Of a stretch of DNA of 64,000 nucleotides, positions 1 to 8,544 are shown piece after piece. The stretch comes from Jeotgalibaca porci. GTDB lineage: Bacteria > Bacillota > Bacilli > Lactobacillales > Aerococcaceae. Positions within the stretch are counted from its first letter, which is position 1, and every line of letters begins with the position of its first letter. Below the pieces are notes generated by a model. It was not told where the DNA came from. It saw nothing but the letters and a program-made list of their open reading frames with translations, and did not search any database. Location: NCBI RefSeq assembly GCF_011299095.1, contig NZ_CP049889.1, positions 124,001-188,000 of the forward strand, read 5' to 3'. Position numbers and translations under genes: made by a program.

Positions 1-521
1 ACAAAAATCAAGTTGTTCCTCATATCGGCAAGGAATAACGCATCATGTTCCGTGTAAGCGAAAGGTCCAACGGATTGCACTTCGAGAGAACCGATTGGGT
101 CTGTTTCGCTACCGAGGGGAACGATTGTCTGCACGTAGCCACTCTCTATATCGCCCATTATCTGCTCCATATGTAGGAGGTGGGTTTGAATCCTATTTTT
201 TGACTCTTCTTCCTCTGAGGGAGAGGGGCCCCATACTTGGTTGCCAGCGTGGTCATATACTTTTAGGATGATGCCTTTCTGGAGAGCATCGCGTCCAATA
301 TTTTGGATTGTTGGAGGGGCATCTGCCCAAGTACCCGTTTTCTGATAGAAGTTTTCTAACTCAGTCTGGTATGCTGTTAACTCTGATTCTTGCCTTTCGC
401 GCACATAGTCTTCGAAGTGGCTTTCCATTAAGTTTAGTGTTATCCAGCTGAAGGTCCCCACTAAGATAAAGGACAGAGAAACAAACGAGAGCAAGAGTTG
501 CCATTTAATGGTTCGCTTCAT
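1..521 (-). CDS. Sensor histidine kinase, N-terminal part (cut by window edge)
   Basis: This is the start of a membrane sensor kinase; the rest lies outside the window. I translated it by hand: it opens MKRTIKWQLLLSF, has one hydrophobic segment at about residues 7-30, then a predicted extracellular sensor region of about 140 residues with several acidic and glutamine-rich stretches. The catalytic HisKA and HATPase domains are not visible. Its ATG overlaps the TGA stop of the response regulator gene upstream (ATGA), the usual translational coupling of a two-component pair. The kinase assignment therefore rests on the regulator next to it and on the one-TM-plus-sensor layout, not on catalytic motifs. 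The multicopper oxidase upstream suggests a metal or redox signal; this is inference. Confidence 0.72.
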   Translation of the reverse strand, partial: MKRTIKWQLLLSFVSLSFILVGTFSWITLNLMESHFEDYVRERQESELTAYQTELENFYQKTGTWADAPPTIQNIGRDALQKGIILKVYDHAGNQVWGPSPSEEEESKNRIQTHLLHMEQIMGDIESGYVQTIVPLGSETDPIGSLEVQSVGPFAYTEHDALFLADMRNNLIF

Positions 522-1201
522 TTTTGACCACCAAATCGATACCCCGTTCCATATGCGGTTAAGATGAAGTAGGGGTTGCGCGTGTCGTCCTCAATTTTTT
601 GACGGATATTTTTGATGTGGGTATCGATCACCCGATCCGTTCCATCAAAATCGAGTCCTTTCACAGCGTCCAGCAGCTGTTCCCGTGAAAATAGGCGCTT
701 TGGATGTGAGGCCAGAAGGGCTAATAAAGCATACTCGGTCGGGGTCAAAATGATTTCTTCACCTTGTTTGAACACTTGTTTTCGATCCGGGTAGATAACC
801 AGCAAACCTTCTTCGAAAGACCACTTTTCTTCTCGGTATTCTGGTTGGACACGGCGTAAAACGGTTTCGACCCGAGCAACCAGCTCTTTCGGGCTGAATG
901 GTTTTGTGATGTAGTCATCAGCCCCCAGGCTTAACCCTTCCAAGATATCTCTTTCGGCTGTTTTCGCAGTCAACATGATAATCGGTACAGTGGAGGAGTC
1001 CCTTATTTTTTTACAGACTTCGAGGCCAGATAAAACAGGCAGCATGAGATCCAACACAATCAAGTCAGGTTGGACAACATCAACCTTTGTTAAAGCCTCG
1101 TTTCCGCTCAAAGCGCGAAACACTTGATAGCCTTTTGCACTCAAATAGGCTTCCACGATATCCAGAATGCTTGCTTCGTCGTCCACAATTAAAATCTTCA
1201 C
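518..1201 (-). CDS. OmpR/PhoB-family response regulator
   Basis: This is a DNA-binding response regulator of 227 residues if translation starts at the GTG chosen here. That start follows GGAGGAG by about eight bases and gives the standard N-terminus VKILIVDDE; an in-frame ATG further upstream lacks such support. The receiver domain shows the acidic pair Asp7-Asp8, the phosphoacceptor Asp51 in LIVLDLMLP, and a conserved Lys in the ITKPF motif. The C-terminal half is a winged helix of the trans_reg_C type, ending with the typical GTGYRF motif. It lies 32 bases downstream of the multicopper oxidase gene and overlaps the kinase gene, so the three probably form one operon. Control of the oxidase by this pair is inferred from position. 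Copper is the most likely signal, but none is shown by the sequence. Confidence 0.93.
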   Translation of the reverse strand: MKILIVDDEASILDIVEAYLSAKGYQVFRALSGNEALTKVDVVQPDLIVLDLMLPVLSGLEVCKKIRDSSTVPIIMLTAKTAERDILEGLSLGADDYITKPFSPKELVARVETVLRRVQPEYREEKWSFEEGLLVIYPDRKQVFKQGEEIILTPTEYALLALLASHPKRLFSREQLLDAVKGLDFDGTDRVIDTHIKNIRQKIEDDTRNPYFILTAYGTGYRFGGQK

Positions 1202-1233
1202 GTAATCTTTCTCCTCCAATTTCGTTGGTATCT

Positions 1234-2748
1234 TCATTCTACTAAAACTTGACCCATCATGCCATTGTCTTCGTGCTCTAGGATATGGCAATGGTACATA
1301 AAAATCCCCTTTTCTGGGAATGTGACTTCAATCCTGACGCTATCGCCTGGATAAAGTGCGATGGTGTCTTTCCAACCCTGTTCATTCGCAGGAGGGGGAT
1401 TGCCGTTCCGGCTCAGTACCTTGAATTGGACACCGTGAAGATGGAAGGGATGAATCATGCCGCCCATCATGTCGGGGGCATTGTCGATTTCCCACACTTC
1501 TGTGGTTCCTACCTTTGCCCGCAAATCCACTCGCTCCATGTCAAATCGTTTCCCATCAATTGCCACCATGTGCCCCATACCACTGAAGGTGATTACTTTA
1601 TCCGGGTTACCCGTATCATCCCCTTTAGAAATGATATTTAAGGTAGTTGGCAGGGAAGAGGGTTCTTCTGTGGGTTCTTCTGTGGTCTCCTCTGTGATAG
1701 TAAGAGCCAGGACGGGAACATTTTCTTCCATTAATTTGATTTTCTCTCCAGTAGAGTAGCTGCTTAAATCAACAATAATTTCCGCACGTTCTCCCGGAAC
1801 CAGTTGCAGGTTCTCCATAGGGATAGGCTCATTCAGGAAGCCGCCATCCGAAGCGATTTGGTAGAAGGTACTGTTATCTGACAAACGGAATTGATAGTTC
1901 CGAGCATTGGAGCCATTGAGGAGACGCAGGCGGACTTTTTCATTCTTAACCTCAATATAAGAGTTAATGGTCCCATTCACCACCAAGGTATCCCCGTATG
2001 TCCCGTCAGGGTTGTAGGCTCTGGCATAGTCCAGTTGGTTATCCCGCTCGAAGAAGCGGTCTTGGATGACTACTGGGAAATCATTGATTCCGTACTCTTT
2101 GGGAAGGGGCAAAGTATCCGAGTTCTCGTCTTCAATGTAGATGAGACCTGCCAGCCCTTCATAAACTTGTTCTCCCGCTATGCCCTCCGCATGCGGGTGG
2201 AACCAGAGCGTGGAGGCCCCCTGGTTTACGGTGAACTGAAGATTAGCCGCTTCTCCTGGTTCGATGGGATTGTGGGGGCCGCCGTCCACGTTGGAGGGAA
2301 CCTTCAAACCATGCCAATGGAAGGAGGTACTCACGTCCATTGAGTTTTCCGTCTGGATATTAACTTTTTGGCCGCTTCGGATGCGGATAACGGGGCCTAA
2401 TAGGGAGCCGTTATAGCCATACGTTTGGGTAGGGTTGCCTTCTTTCAGTTGCGTGCTTCCTTCCTGCGCCACGATCGTGTAGGAAATGCTGCCGTCTGGA
2501 GAAAGGGTTCCTTCCAGGAGAGGGGGAAGAGCGAGTTCCTTCTCCTTTTCCGTAGAGGTGACCAACTCGGTTGTGACTTCTCCGCCCATGCCCATGTTCG
2601 GATTCATTCCCATTTCTGGCATTCTACCACTTTGGCTGGGAAATAGCCCGGATGTACCAGTATCTATTTGTCTGACCAAAACGAAAGAGACGACAGCGAG
2701 TAACAGTATCGAAATCGCTAAAAGGGTGACTGCGGTCTGCTTTCTCAT
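1234..2748 (-). CDS. Multicopper oxidase (CueO/laccase-like), membrane anchored
   Basis: The product (504 residues) oxidises metals or phenolic substrates and reduces oxygen to water; in bacteria such enzymes often detoxify Cu(I). All four copper-binding motifs are present: HWHG at 144-147, HPH at 184-186, HPFHLHG from about 433 and HCHILEHEDNGMM from 486, with the axial Met at the end. The N-terminus has one hydrophobic segment (residues about 7-25) without a lipobox, so it is either a signal peptide or an anchor. A methionine-rich stretch (MPEMGMNPNMGMGG) follows and may bind Cu(I). The chosen ATG follows GGAGGAAGC; a longer reading frame upstream has no ribosome binding site. Base composition looks richer in GC than the neighbouring core genes, which fits horizontal transfer. 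The response regulator gene follows 32 bases later on the same strand. Confidence 0.93.
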   Translation of the reverse strand: MRKQTAVTLLAISILLLAVVSFVLVRQIDTGTSGLFPSQSGRMPEMGMNPNMGMGGEVTTELVTSTEKEKELALPPLLEGTLSPDGSISYTIVAQEGSTQLKEGNPTQTYGYNGSLLGPVIRIRSGQKVNIQTENSMDVSTSFHWHGLKVPSNVDGGPHNPIEPGEAANLQFTVNQGASTLWFHPHAEGIAGEQVYEGLAGLIYIEDENSDTLPLPKEYGINDFPVVIQDRFFERDNQLDYARAYNPDGTYGDTLVVNGTINSYIEVKNEKVRLRLLNGSNARNYQFRLSDNSTFYQIASDGGFLNEPIPMENLQLVPGERAEIIVDLSSYSTGEKIKLMEENVPVLALTITEETTEEPTEEPSSLPTTLNIISKGDDTGNPDKVITFSGMGHMVAIDGKRFDMERVDLRAKVGTTEVWEIDNAPDMMGGMIHPFHLHGVQFKVLSRNGNPPPANEQGWKDTIALYPGDSVRIEVTFPEKGIFMYHCHILEHEDNGMMGQVLVE

Positions 2749-2895
2749 AATGCTTCCTCCTTGTTTTTTCTTATTGGGTTTATTATACCCTTCAATTGTG
2801 TAGGTTTTATGGAGGTAATAGCTACCCTCCCTCGCGTCCCTACCTAATTTTACATTTTCACCATGGAGTGGATGAGGCATTCATTAGCTTCTTTC
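2749..2895 (-). promoter_or_regulatory. Promoter region of the multicopper oxidase operon
   Basis: On the minus strand a consensus -10 box TATAAT lies about 35 bases upstream of the oxidase start codon (plus-strand 2782-2787). A good -35 box at 17 bases is not evident, which fits an activator-dependent promoter. I looked for a CopY-type TACAnnTGTA box and found none. Confidence 0.45.
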
Positions 2896-2928
2896 AACCC
2901 ATTGGGAAGGGGGCCTTCCCAATGGGTT
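2896..2928. repeat. Perfect 15-bp inverted repeat with 3-base loop
   Basis: AACCCATTGGGAAGG, a GGG loop, then the exact reverse complement. The hairpin would be very stable, but neither strand has a clear run of T after it, so it is not a standard terminator. It lies between the copper operon and the conjugation remnant and may mark the end of a lost gene. Confidence 0.6.
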
Positions 2929-3161
2929 ATAAGGGCTGCTTCTTTTGCTTTTCTTTAATATAAGGATGATTTCAAATTGGTGTCATCTCTTTATCTAGAT
3001 GTGTATAATTAAACACAAAGATTAGGACTGTGGGTGATTATGAGGCTCATACCAAACATTTTTGTAAACAAGGAAGGGTAAGATAGGTTAAAGAAAGTCC
3101 ATAATAAGAAAAAGTGACAGAGTCATAATCAGTCTAGTAAAGACCTAAGAGTTGTAGTCGT
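2929..3161. other. Intergenic stretch without a recognisable gene
   Basis: AT-rich sequence between the inverted repeat and the conjugation remnant. I see no intact reading frame, promoter pair or structured RNA in it. It probably consists of eroded mobile-element DNA. Confidence 0.4.
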
Positions 3162-3497
3162 CTCATTTACATATACAGCGTCCACACAGTACTCGCCAGC
3201 GTATTTGCGGCTATTACGATTATTAATGATGAACACAACTATATGGGCATTTGGTGGCGGGAATTCTTGAGTCAGATTGTGACCCTGTTGTTGAAAATCC
3301 TATCGATGCTACTGTTTACGCAGATTCTCATGTCTGATGATTTTAATTGGGTGAAAATAGCTGGTCTGATTGGGATGGGGTTTGTCATTATCAAAGGCCC
3401 AAGTGTAGCAAAATCCATGTGGTTCACAACCGGTAGTGGAAGGAGCACGATTTCAGGCGCTAAGATGGTTGCTAATGCTGCAATTCGTAGAAGGTAA
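3162..3497 (+). pseudogene. C-terminal remnant of a VirB6/TrbL-like conjugation membrane protein
   Basis: An open frame without a proper start encodes about 110 residues: hydrophobic helices (LLLKILSMLLFTQIL and IAGLIGMGFVIIKGP), then a basic tail with GSGRSTISGAKMVANAAIRRR. This order resembles the C-terminus of the multi-spanning channel proteins of Gram-positive conjugative plasmids and integrative elements. An 84-residue ATG-initiated part exists inside, but it begins mid-helix and has no good ribosome binding site, so I call it a fragment. The upstream body of the gene is missing. Together with the radC-like gene it indicates that this stretch came from a conjugative element. The family call is by pattern recognition only. 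Confidence 0.5.
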
Positions 3498-3562
3498 TCT
3501 AGAATATACAACTATCGTTATGACGTTTTTTCAAGGAGCTGTTCAGTGCGAAGCAGCAATTT

Positions 3563-3811
3563 TTAAGTGTAAAACTGGATATTTCGTATCTCATCATAAT
3601 GAACTTTTTGGTTCTTTATATAAATACCCAGCGAGTCGGATTTTTTAATAGATCCGATGATATCTTCCTGATAGGAGCCGTTGCCATCGACGGCTTCTAT
3701 TTGTATGGCAACTTTTTTATTTGTTTGAATGGCTTCATGTAGAATATAGTAGATTTCAGTTGTCCGCATGCGGGATTTTTGAAAGTTCGTTTGTTTACTT
3801 AAAGCGAGCAT
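3563..3811 (-). CDS. YolD-like small protein under LexA control
   Basis: An 82-residue cytoplasmic protein. The second half (VAIQIEA...IIGSIKKSDSLGIYIKNQKVHYDEIRNIQFYT in outline) resembles the C-terminal half of YolD-like proteins, small partners usually encoded beside UvrX/ImpB-type Y-family DNA polymerases on plasmids and phages. The ATG follows AAGAAGGG. Upstream is a TATAAT box joined to a perfect GAAC-N4-GTTC LexA site, so it should be induced by DNA damage. No polymerase gene is present here, so the unit may be a remnant of a larger SOS operon. The YolD N-terminal signature is not clear, which keeps the family call moderate. Confidence 0.55.
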   Translation of the reverse strand: MLALSKQTNFQKSRMRTTEIYYILHEAIQTNKKVAIQIEAVDGNGSYQEDIIGSIKKSDSLGIYIKNQKVHYDEIRNIQFYT

Positions 3812-3856
3812 TGGAATCCCTTCTTTCTATTTCTTCGCGCGAAATATTTGTTATCA

Positions 3857-3876
3857 CCATTATAGAACATACGTTC
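3857..3876 (-). promoter_or_regulatory. SOS promoter: TATAAT box abutting a LexA (DinR) box
   Basis: The plus strand reads GAACATACGTTC at 3865-3876, a perfect match to the Gram-positive LexA operator GAACNNNNGTTC. The adjoining ATTATA (3859-3864) is a consensus -10 box on the minus strand. A repressor bound here would block the promoter of the YolD-like gene. Confidence 0.75.
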
Positions 3877-4212
3877 TTATTTTGGTAGCGAACAAGTAAA
3901 AATAATAACTTAATTAAAAATATTATTTCAAAGATAAAGGGTAAAAGGGCACGGATACCTTTGCAAGCCTATCTATAGGAAAGTCATTTTTTCGTTTTGT
4001 GTCGCCAAGCGCCCTGGACGATCCGAAAGGGCCGGATCAGGGCTTTATCATTTCGGGCTGTTCTTAGCGGCAATCTCCATGCGGGAGCCCTTCCCTTCGG
4101 TCCCACACGGATTTATCCGAGAACAGAAAAGAAAATCAAGAACCGCAAAAACTTTTTTTCTCCTTTTCTTTCATGGTCTTTCACGTCAGTCTAAATAAGC
4201 TTTTTGTCTAAA
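3877..4212. other. Gene-free stretch with short hairpins, mobile-element backbone
   Basis: No coding frame is convincing here. It contains several short GC-rich inverted repeats, for example GATCC...GGATC near 4020-4040 and GGGAGCCC...GGTCCC near 4080-4110. These could belong to a transfer origin or to a small structured RNA, but nothing decisive is seen. Confidence 0.3.
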
Positions 4213-4250
4213 GAGTCCCTACCTGCTGAAGCAGCAAGGGGCTCTTTTTT
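4213..4250 (+). terminator. Rho-independent terminator
   Basis: GAGTCCCT and CTGC pair with GCAG and AGGGGCTC around a TGAA loop, followed by six T. It points rightward and ends a transcript from the gene-free stretch to its left, which suggests an RNA or a lost gene there. Confidence 0.7.
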
Positions 4251-4359
4251 CTTGATTCCCTTTTGTTCCTCATGATGACTGGCTAGCCAACAAAACGGAA
4301 AAAATTCAGCTTTTAGCTCACGCCTATGCGACTCAAAACAAAAAAAGGAGCGGAAAAAT

Positions 4360-4566
4360 ATGAATAAGCAAAAAGCAGTAGTAGCAGTAAATGACTTGAT
4401 ACAAGTTTATACCGAAGAGGGGGACTACCTGATTCCGAACCTGTACCGGGTTACGCATATCGATAGACGCTTTCCCCATACCTTATATTATGAAGCCCAA
4501 ACGCTTGATGAGATGCAAAGTGACATAAAAGGATTGGAAGCATACGAATTTGTGAAAGTTCTGTGA
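4360..4566 (+). CDS. Small plasmid-type protein of unknown function
   Basis: A 68-residue soluble protein, preceded by AAAGGAGCGG eight bases before the ATG. It has no membrane segment, Cys pair or HTH that I can see. The sequence mixes acidic and aromatic residues and ends with EFVKVL. It sits just upstream of the radC-like gene on the same strand, with about 105 bases between them, and probably belongs to the backbone of the same conjugative element. I do not recognise the family. Confidence 0.6.
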   Translation: MNKQKAVVAVNDLIQVYTEEGDYLIPNLYRVTHIDRRFPHTLYYEAQTLDEMQSDIKGLEAYEFVKVL

Positions 4567-4672
4567 CACCGACTAAAAGTTGAATGACCGTTTTGGATAA
4601 TAAAAAAAAGATTCCCCTAAGTTTTTGCGTATCTATAGATAGAAGGATGAAACCAAGAAAGAGGGATATAAG

Positions 4673-5005
4673 ATGGCTGAAAAAATAAATACGGTAACTA
4701 GAAAAGAAACAATCACGGAAATTGTCCGAGTGAAACAGGTCGTGATGGAAAGACCCATAGCCTATACCGAAGGCATTACCTCAACAGAGAGGGCCGGACG
4801 ACTAGGTATCGATGAAATCGGGGACGAAGCGCAAGAAGTGGTGCTTATCCTCATTCTGAATACCAAAAACCAAATCAATGCCATTCATCGGGTTTTTACC
4901 GGCAGCTTGAATACGAGCGTCGCCCACCCCAGAGAAATTTTCAGAAGTGCCCTTCTCAATAATGGCGCACGTATTATCCTTTATCATAACCACCCCAGTT
5001 CAGAC
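4673..5005 (+). pseudogene. radC-like gene, 5' part, interrupted by a Tn554-family transposon
   Basis: Encodes the first 111 residues of a JAB/MPN-domain RadC-like protein that lacks the N-terminal helix-hairpin-helix of chromosomal RadC, the short form typical of plasmids and conjugative elements. The conserved core is visible: VLILILNTKNQ, then AHPREIFRSAL, and the metal-binding HNHPSSD motif. Immediately after the codon for that Asp the sequence changes to transposon DNA. Read through, the frame stops 18 bases further on. The missing C-terminus (PTPSEADLNF onwards) is found intact 4.3 kb downstream. The start follows AGAGGGATATAAG. Confidence 0.88.
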
Positions 5006-5142
5006 CTCTTAACCATAGTATAATAAATAATAGTAGTTAAAGTAGTTTAGGAGGAGATGTTAAAGGGAGATTTTACTTTAAATAAAATTTAACAAGGTTT
5101 ATAATTTGTAGTACTTAAAGTGTTTAAAGAGGGGGGGAGTGT
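5006..5142 (+). other. Left terminal region of the Tn554-like element
   Basis: AT-rich non-coding end with repeated AGTAGTTAAAGTAG-like words, which may be recombinase binding sites. It includes the purine-rich ribosome binding site of tnpA (GGGGGGGAG). Confidence 0.5.
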
Positions 5143-6228
5143 GTGAGGGTTCAAAGGATAGAAGTGGAGAATAAGCCGTATCCATTGTATTTATTACTAG
5201 ATAAAGAATACCAGCTAATTGAACCAGTAATGAAATTTATTAAATACTTAGATAACACTGGTAAGTCTCCAAATACCATTAAAGCATACTGCTATCATTT
5301 AAAGTTGCTGTATGAGTTCATGGAACAGAGAGGCGTTATTCTTAATGATATTAACTTTGAGTTGTTAGCAGACTTCGTAGGTTGGTTGAGATATCCAACA
5401 GCAAATAATGTAATTGATCTTCAGTCAAAAGAAGCCATAAGAGAAGAAACGACAGTGAATACAATTTTAAATGCCGTTATGAGTTTTCTTGATTATTTAA
5501 GTAGATTAGGAGAATTTAAATCAATTGATGTATTTAAACAAGCAAAGGGAAGAAACTTCAAAGGATTTTTACATCATGTTAATAAGGGTAGATACCAAAA
5601 GAATGTCTTAAAGTTAAGGGTTAAAAAGAAACAGATAAGAACATTGACAGCAGAGGAAGTTAAGCAAATTATTGACGCTTGTCATACGAAAAGAGATAAG
5701 TTAATTTTAATGCTTATGTATGAGGGTGGTTTAAGAATCGGTGAAGTGTTATCGCTTAGGCTTGAAGATATTGCCACTTGGGACAATCAAATCCATTTAA
5801 CACCTAGAGATGTTAATGTTAATGAAGCTTATATTAAATTAAGGAAGGAAAGAACAATACATGTGAGTAAAGAACTGATGTCACTTTATACAGATTACTT
5901 GGTATATGAGTATAGTGAGGAATTGGAGCATGACTATGTTTTTATTTCCTTAAAAGAAGGCTATTTTGGGAAACCACTAAAGTACCAAAGTGTTCTTGAT
6001 CTAGTTAGAAGAATAGTTAAAAGGACTGGAATAGAATTTACATCGCATATGCTTCGCCACACTCACGCAACGCAGCTAATTAGGGAAGGATGGGATGTTG
6101 CGTTCGTTCAAAAGAGATTAGGTCACGCACATGTTCAGACAACGTTAAATACCTATGTTCATCTTTCAGATCAGGATATGAAAAATGAGTTTAATAAATA
6201 CCTTGAGAGAAAGGAGCATAAGAAATGA
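5143..6228 (+). CDS. tnpA: Transposase A, tyrosine recombinase of Tn554 family
   Basis: A 361-residue tyrosine recombinase that cuts and joins DNA for site-specific transposition. The N-terminal SAM-like core-binding domain covers about residues 20-130. The catalytic domain shows Arg in [10 protein letters not shown], the HxxR box in [11 protein letters not shown], a His in LGHAHVQTT and the nucleophilic Tyr in TLNTYVHLS. Translation starts at GTG after GGGGGGGAG. The stop overlaps the tnpB start (ATGA), so the two are translationally coupled. Length and gene order match TnpA of Tn554, which works together with TnpB. Confidence 0.95.
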   Translation: MRVQRIEVENKPYPLYLLLDKEYQLIEPVMKFIKYLDNTGKSPNTIKAYCYHLKLLYEFMEQRGVILNDINFELLADFVGWLRYPTANNVIDLQSKEAIREETTVNTILNAVMSFLDYLSRLGEFKSIDVFKQAKGRNFKGFLHHVNKGRYQKNVLKLRVKKKQIRTLTAEEVKQIIDACHTKRDKLILMLMYEGGLRIGEVLSLRLEDIATWDNQIHLTPRDVNVNEAYIKLRKERTIHVSKELMSLYTDYLVYEYSEELEHDYVFISLKEGYFGKPLKYQSVLDLVRRIVKRTGIEFTSHMLRHTHATQLIREGWDVAFVQKRLGHAHVQTTLNTYVHLSDQDMKNEFNKYLERKEHKK

Positions 6229-8117
6229 ATGCTTCTAGTAAAAGGAAAATTATCAGTCAGAGTGAGATCAGCAAAAAAATAGCTGTAATGAATGAAGAAA
6301 TGCAAGGGTTTTGGGCTAATAATAGTTGGGATATAAGAAAATGTCCACATCCTTCTGCCATAGAATTAAGTAAGAATCCTGCTTTAAGAAATCGTTGGGT
6401 TCGTTTTGAACGTGTTAAAAATCTGTGGTTAAGAACAGAATTGAAATATTTTTATTTTTACCATTTAAACAATAGAATATGGAATGCAAAAACTGTCTGG
6501 ATTAGAAAAGGAACAGTAATTAATAAAATGTTGGATTTTTTAGATTTAAAGTATCCCAGCATTACTTCAATTACTGAAGTTCCTATTGATAAAGCAATGA
6601 CGGAGTATAGAACATATTTGACAAAACAGGGTGTTAGAATTACCACCACTAATTATAAGATTACTGCTAATCAAGAAAAAACACCTGTAAAAGCTAATTC
6701 TTACTATGTTACTAATCTAAAACAATTTATTGAGTTTTATGAGGATTTTTATTTTGATGGAGAGGAGTGGGATAAAGACGTTTGGGATAGACGAAACTTA
6801 CCTTTGCCAGATGATAAGGTTAACCCAACACAATATGAATATACAATTAACTTTAAAGGGTTTCGGAATACATATTTTAAACAGCTTGTAAAAAGATATT
6901 GTAAGTTAAGATTGAACATGGATAGCTTTTCCTATGTAAGTGATATTGCCCAAAAACTTAAAGAGTTCTTTAATTTTCTGGACATAAAGTTTAAACACGT
7001 TCAGAGAGTACACCAATTAACGAGAGTGGAAATTGAAGCATATTTAAGTGAACTAAACATGATGGGGATAAAACCTAGTACAATAACTGGGAGGATCTCT
7101 ATATTGGAAGGACTATTTAGTACCCTTCATAGGCTAGAATGGGATGATGTTCCTTCCAAATTATTAATTTATCCCGAGGACTATCCGAAAATACCAAGAG
7201 CAAAACCTCGCTTTATAGACGAATTCGTTCTAGAGCAATTGAACAGTCATCTTGATAAATTACCCGAATATATAGCTACGATGACTATGATTGTTCAAGA
7301 ATGTGGAATGAGGATAAGTGAATTGTGCACCTTGAAAAAAGGCTGTCTATTAGAGGACAAAGATGGAGATTACTTTTTAAAGTATTATCAATGGAAAATG
7401 AAAAAGGAGCATATAGTTCCAATATCTAAAGAGGTAGCTTTACTTATTAAAGTTCGGGAAGATAAAGTTTCAGAGGAATTTCCAGATAGTGAATACCTCT
7501 TTCCAAGAAAAGATGGATCGCCATTAAAACAAGAAACATTTAGAGGCGAATTAAATAAATTAGCTTATGAGCAAAATATAGTGGATAAATCAGGCGAGAT
7601 TTATAGATTCCATGCCCATGCCTTTCGCCATACAGTAGGAACAAGAATGATTAACAACGGGGTGCCCCAGCATATTGTGCAGAAATTTTTGGGACATGAA
7701 AGCCCAGAAATGACAAGCAGATACGCTCATATCTTTGATGAAACTCTAAAAAATGAATTTACTAAATTTCAAGAAAAACTGGTTACCAATAATGGAGATG
7801 TGCTCAATCTAGATGATGATAGTGAAGTCGATGATGTAGAGCTTCAATGGTTCAAGAAAAATATAAATGCACAAGTGCTTCCAAATGGTTATTGTAGATT
7901 GCCAGTAATAGCAGGTGGTTGTCCACATGCGAATGCATGCTTAGATTGCACTCACTTCTGTACCAGTAAGCAATTCTTACCACAGCACGAAGAACAGTTA
8001 GAGCGTACAGAAGAGTTATTAACCATAGCAAAGGATAAACAATGGCAAAGACAAATAGAGACTAATAGCCGTGTTAAAGAGCGTTTAGAACAAATCATTG
8101 GAAGCTTGACGGGGTAA
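6225..8117 (+). CDS. tnpB: Transposase B, second tyrosine recombinase of Tn554 family
   Basis: A 630-residue recombinase that acts with TnpA. The catalytic residues are in the middle to C-terminal part: Arg in CGMRISELC, the HxxR box in [27 protein letters not shown] with the Tyr nucleophile. After the catalytic domain there is a Cys/His cluster ([14 protein letters not shown]) that probably binds zinc, a feature of TnpB proteins. It overlaps tnpA by four bases and is followed by tnpC after six bases. The start codon is preceded by AAGGAGC inside tnpA. Codon use is strongly AT-rich, unlike the copper operon to the left. Confidence 0.95.
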   Translation: MNASSKRKIISQSEISKKIAVMNEEMQGFWANNSWDIRKCPHPSAIELSKNPALRNRWVRFERVKNLWLRTELKYFYFYHLNNRIWNAKTVWIRKGTVINKMLDFLDLKYPSITSITEVPIDKAMTEYRTYLTKQGVRITTTNYKITANQEKTPVKANSYYVTNLKQFIEFYEDFYFDGEEWDKDVWDRRNLPLPDDKVNPTQYEYTINFKGFRNTYFKQLVKRYCKLRLNMDSFSYVSDIAQKLKEFFNFLDIKFKHVQRVHQLTRVEIEAYLSELNMMGIKPSTITGRISILEGLFSTLHRLEWDDVPSKLLIYPEDYPKIPRAKPRFIDEFVLEQLNSHLDKLPEYIATMTMIVQECGMRISELCTLKKGCLLEDKDGDYFLKYYQWKMKKEHIVPISKEVALLIKVREDKVSEEFPDSEYLFPRKDGSPLKQETFRGELNKLAYEQNIVDKSGEIYRFHAHAFRHTVGTRMINNGVPQHIVQKFLGHESPEMTSRYAHIFDETLKNEFTKFQEKLVTNNGDVLNLDDDSEVDDVELQWFKKNINAQVLPNGYCRLPVIAGGCPHANACLDCTHFCTSKQFLPQHEEQLERTEELLTIAKDKQWQRQIETNSRVKERLEQIIGSLTG

Positions 8118-8123
8118 TTATCA

Positions 8124-8501
8124 ATGGATAAACAAGTTAGAAATACAACAGAAATTGTACGTTTGGCGAAGCAGAAATCACAAAAGACAAGGGAAAAAGT
8201 AGACAAAGCGATTTCTAAATTTTCGATTGAAGGTAAAGCTATTAATTTTAATTCAATAGCAAAGGAAGCTAATGTTTCTAAATCATGGCTTTATAAGGAA
8301 CACGATATTAGGCAAAGAATAGAATCCCTTCGTGAGCGTCAAATAACATCAAATGTAGTCTCAAAACCCAAGAAAAGTTCTCGTTCGGAGGAAATCCTTA
8401 TTAAAACCTTAAAAAGAAGAGTTATGGAATTAGAAAAAGAAAATAAAAAATTACAGAACCAAATTCAAAAATTATATGGAGATCTGTATAATAAAGAGTA
8501 G
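8124..8501 (+). CDS. tnpC: Transposition accessory protein C of Tn554 family
   Basis: A 125-residue basic protein with the length of TnpC of Tn554, which influences efficiency and orientation of insertion. It has an N-terminal region resembling a helix-turn-helix ([18 protein letters not shown]) and a C-terminal coiled coil rich in Lys and Glu. It lies six bases after tnpB on the same strand, so it is part of the same operon. Confidence 0.9.
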   Translation: MDKQVRNTTEIVRLAKQKSQKTREKVDKAISKFSIEGKAINFNSIAKEANVSKSWLYKEHDIRQRIESLRERQITSNVVSKPKKSSRSEEILIKTLKRRVMELEKENKKLQNQIQKLYGDLYNKE

Positions 8502-8544
8502 TTTTAATTATTAATCTGTAGACAGATTGTGAAAGGATGCACTT

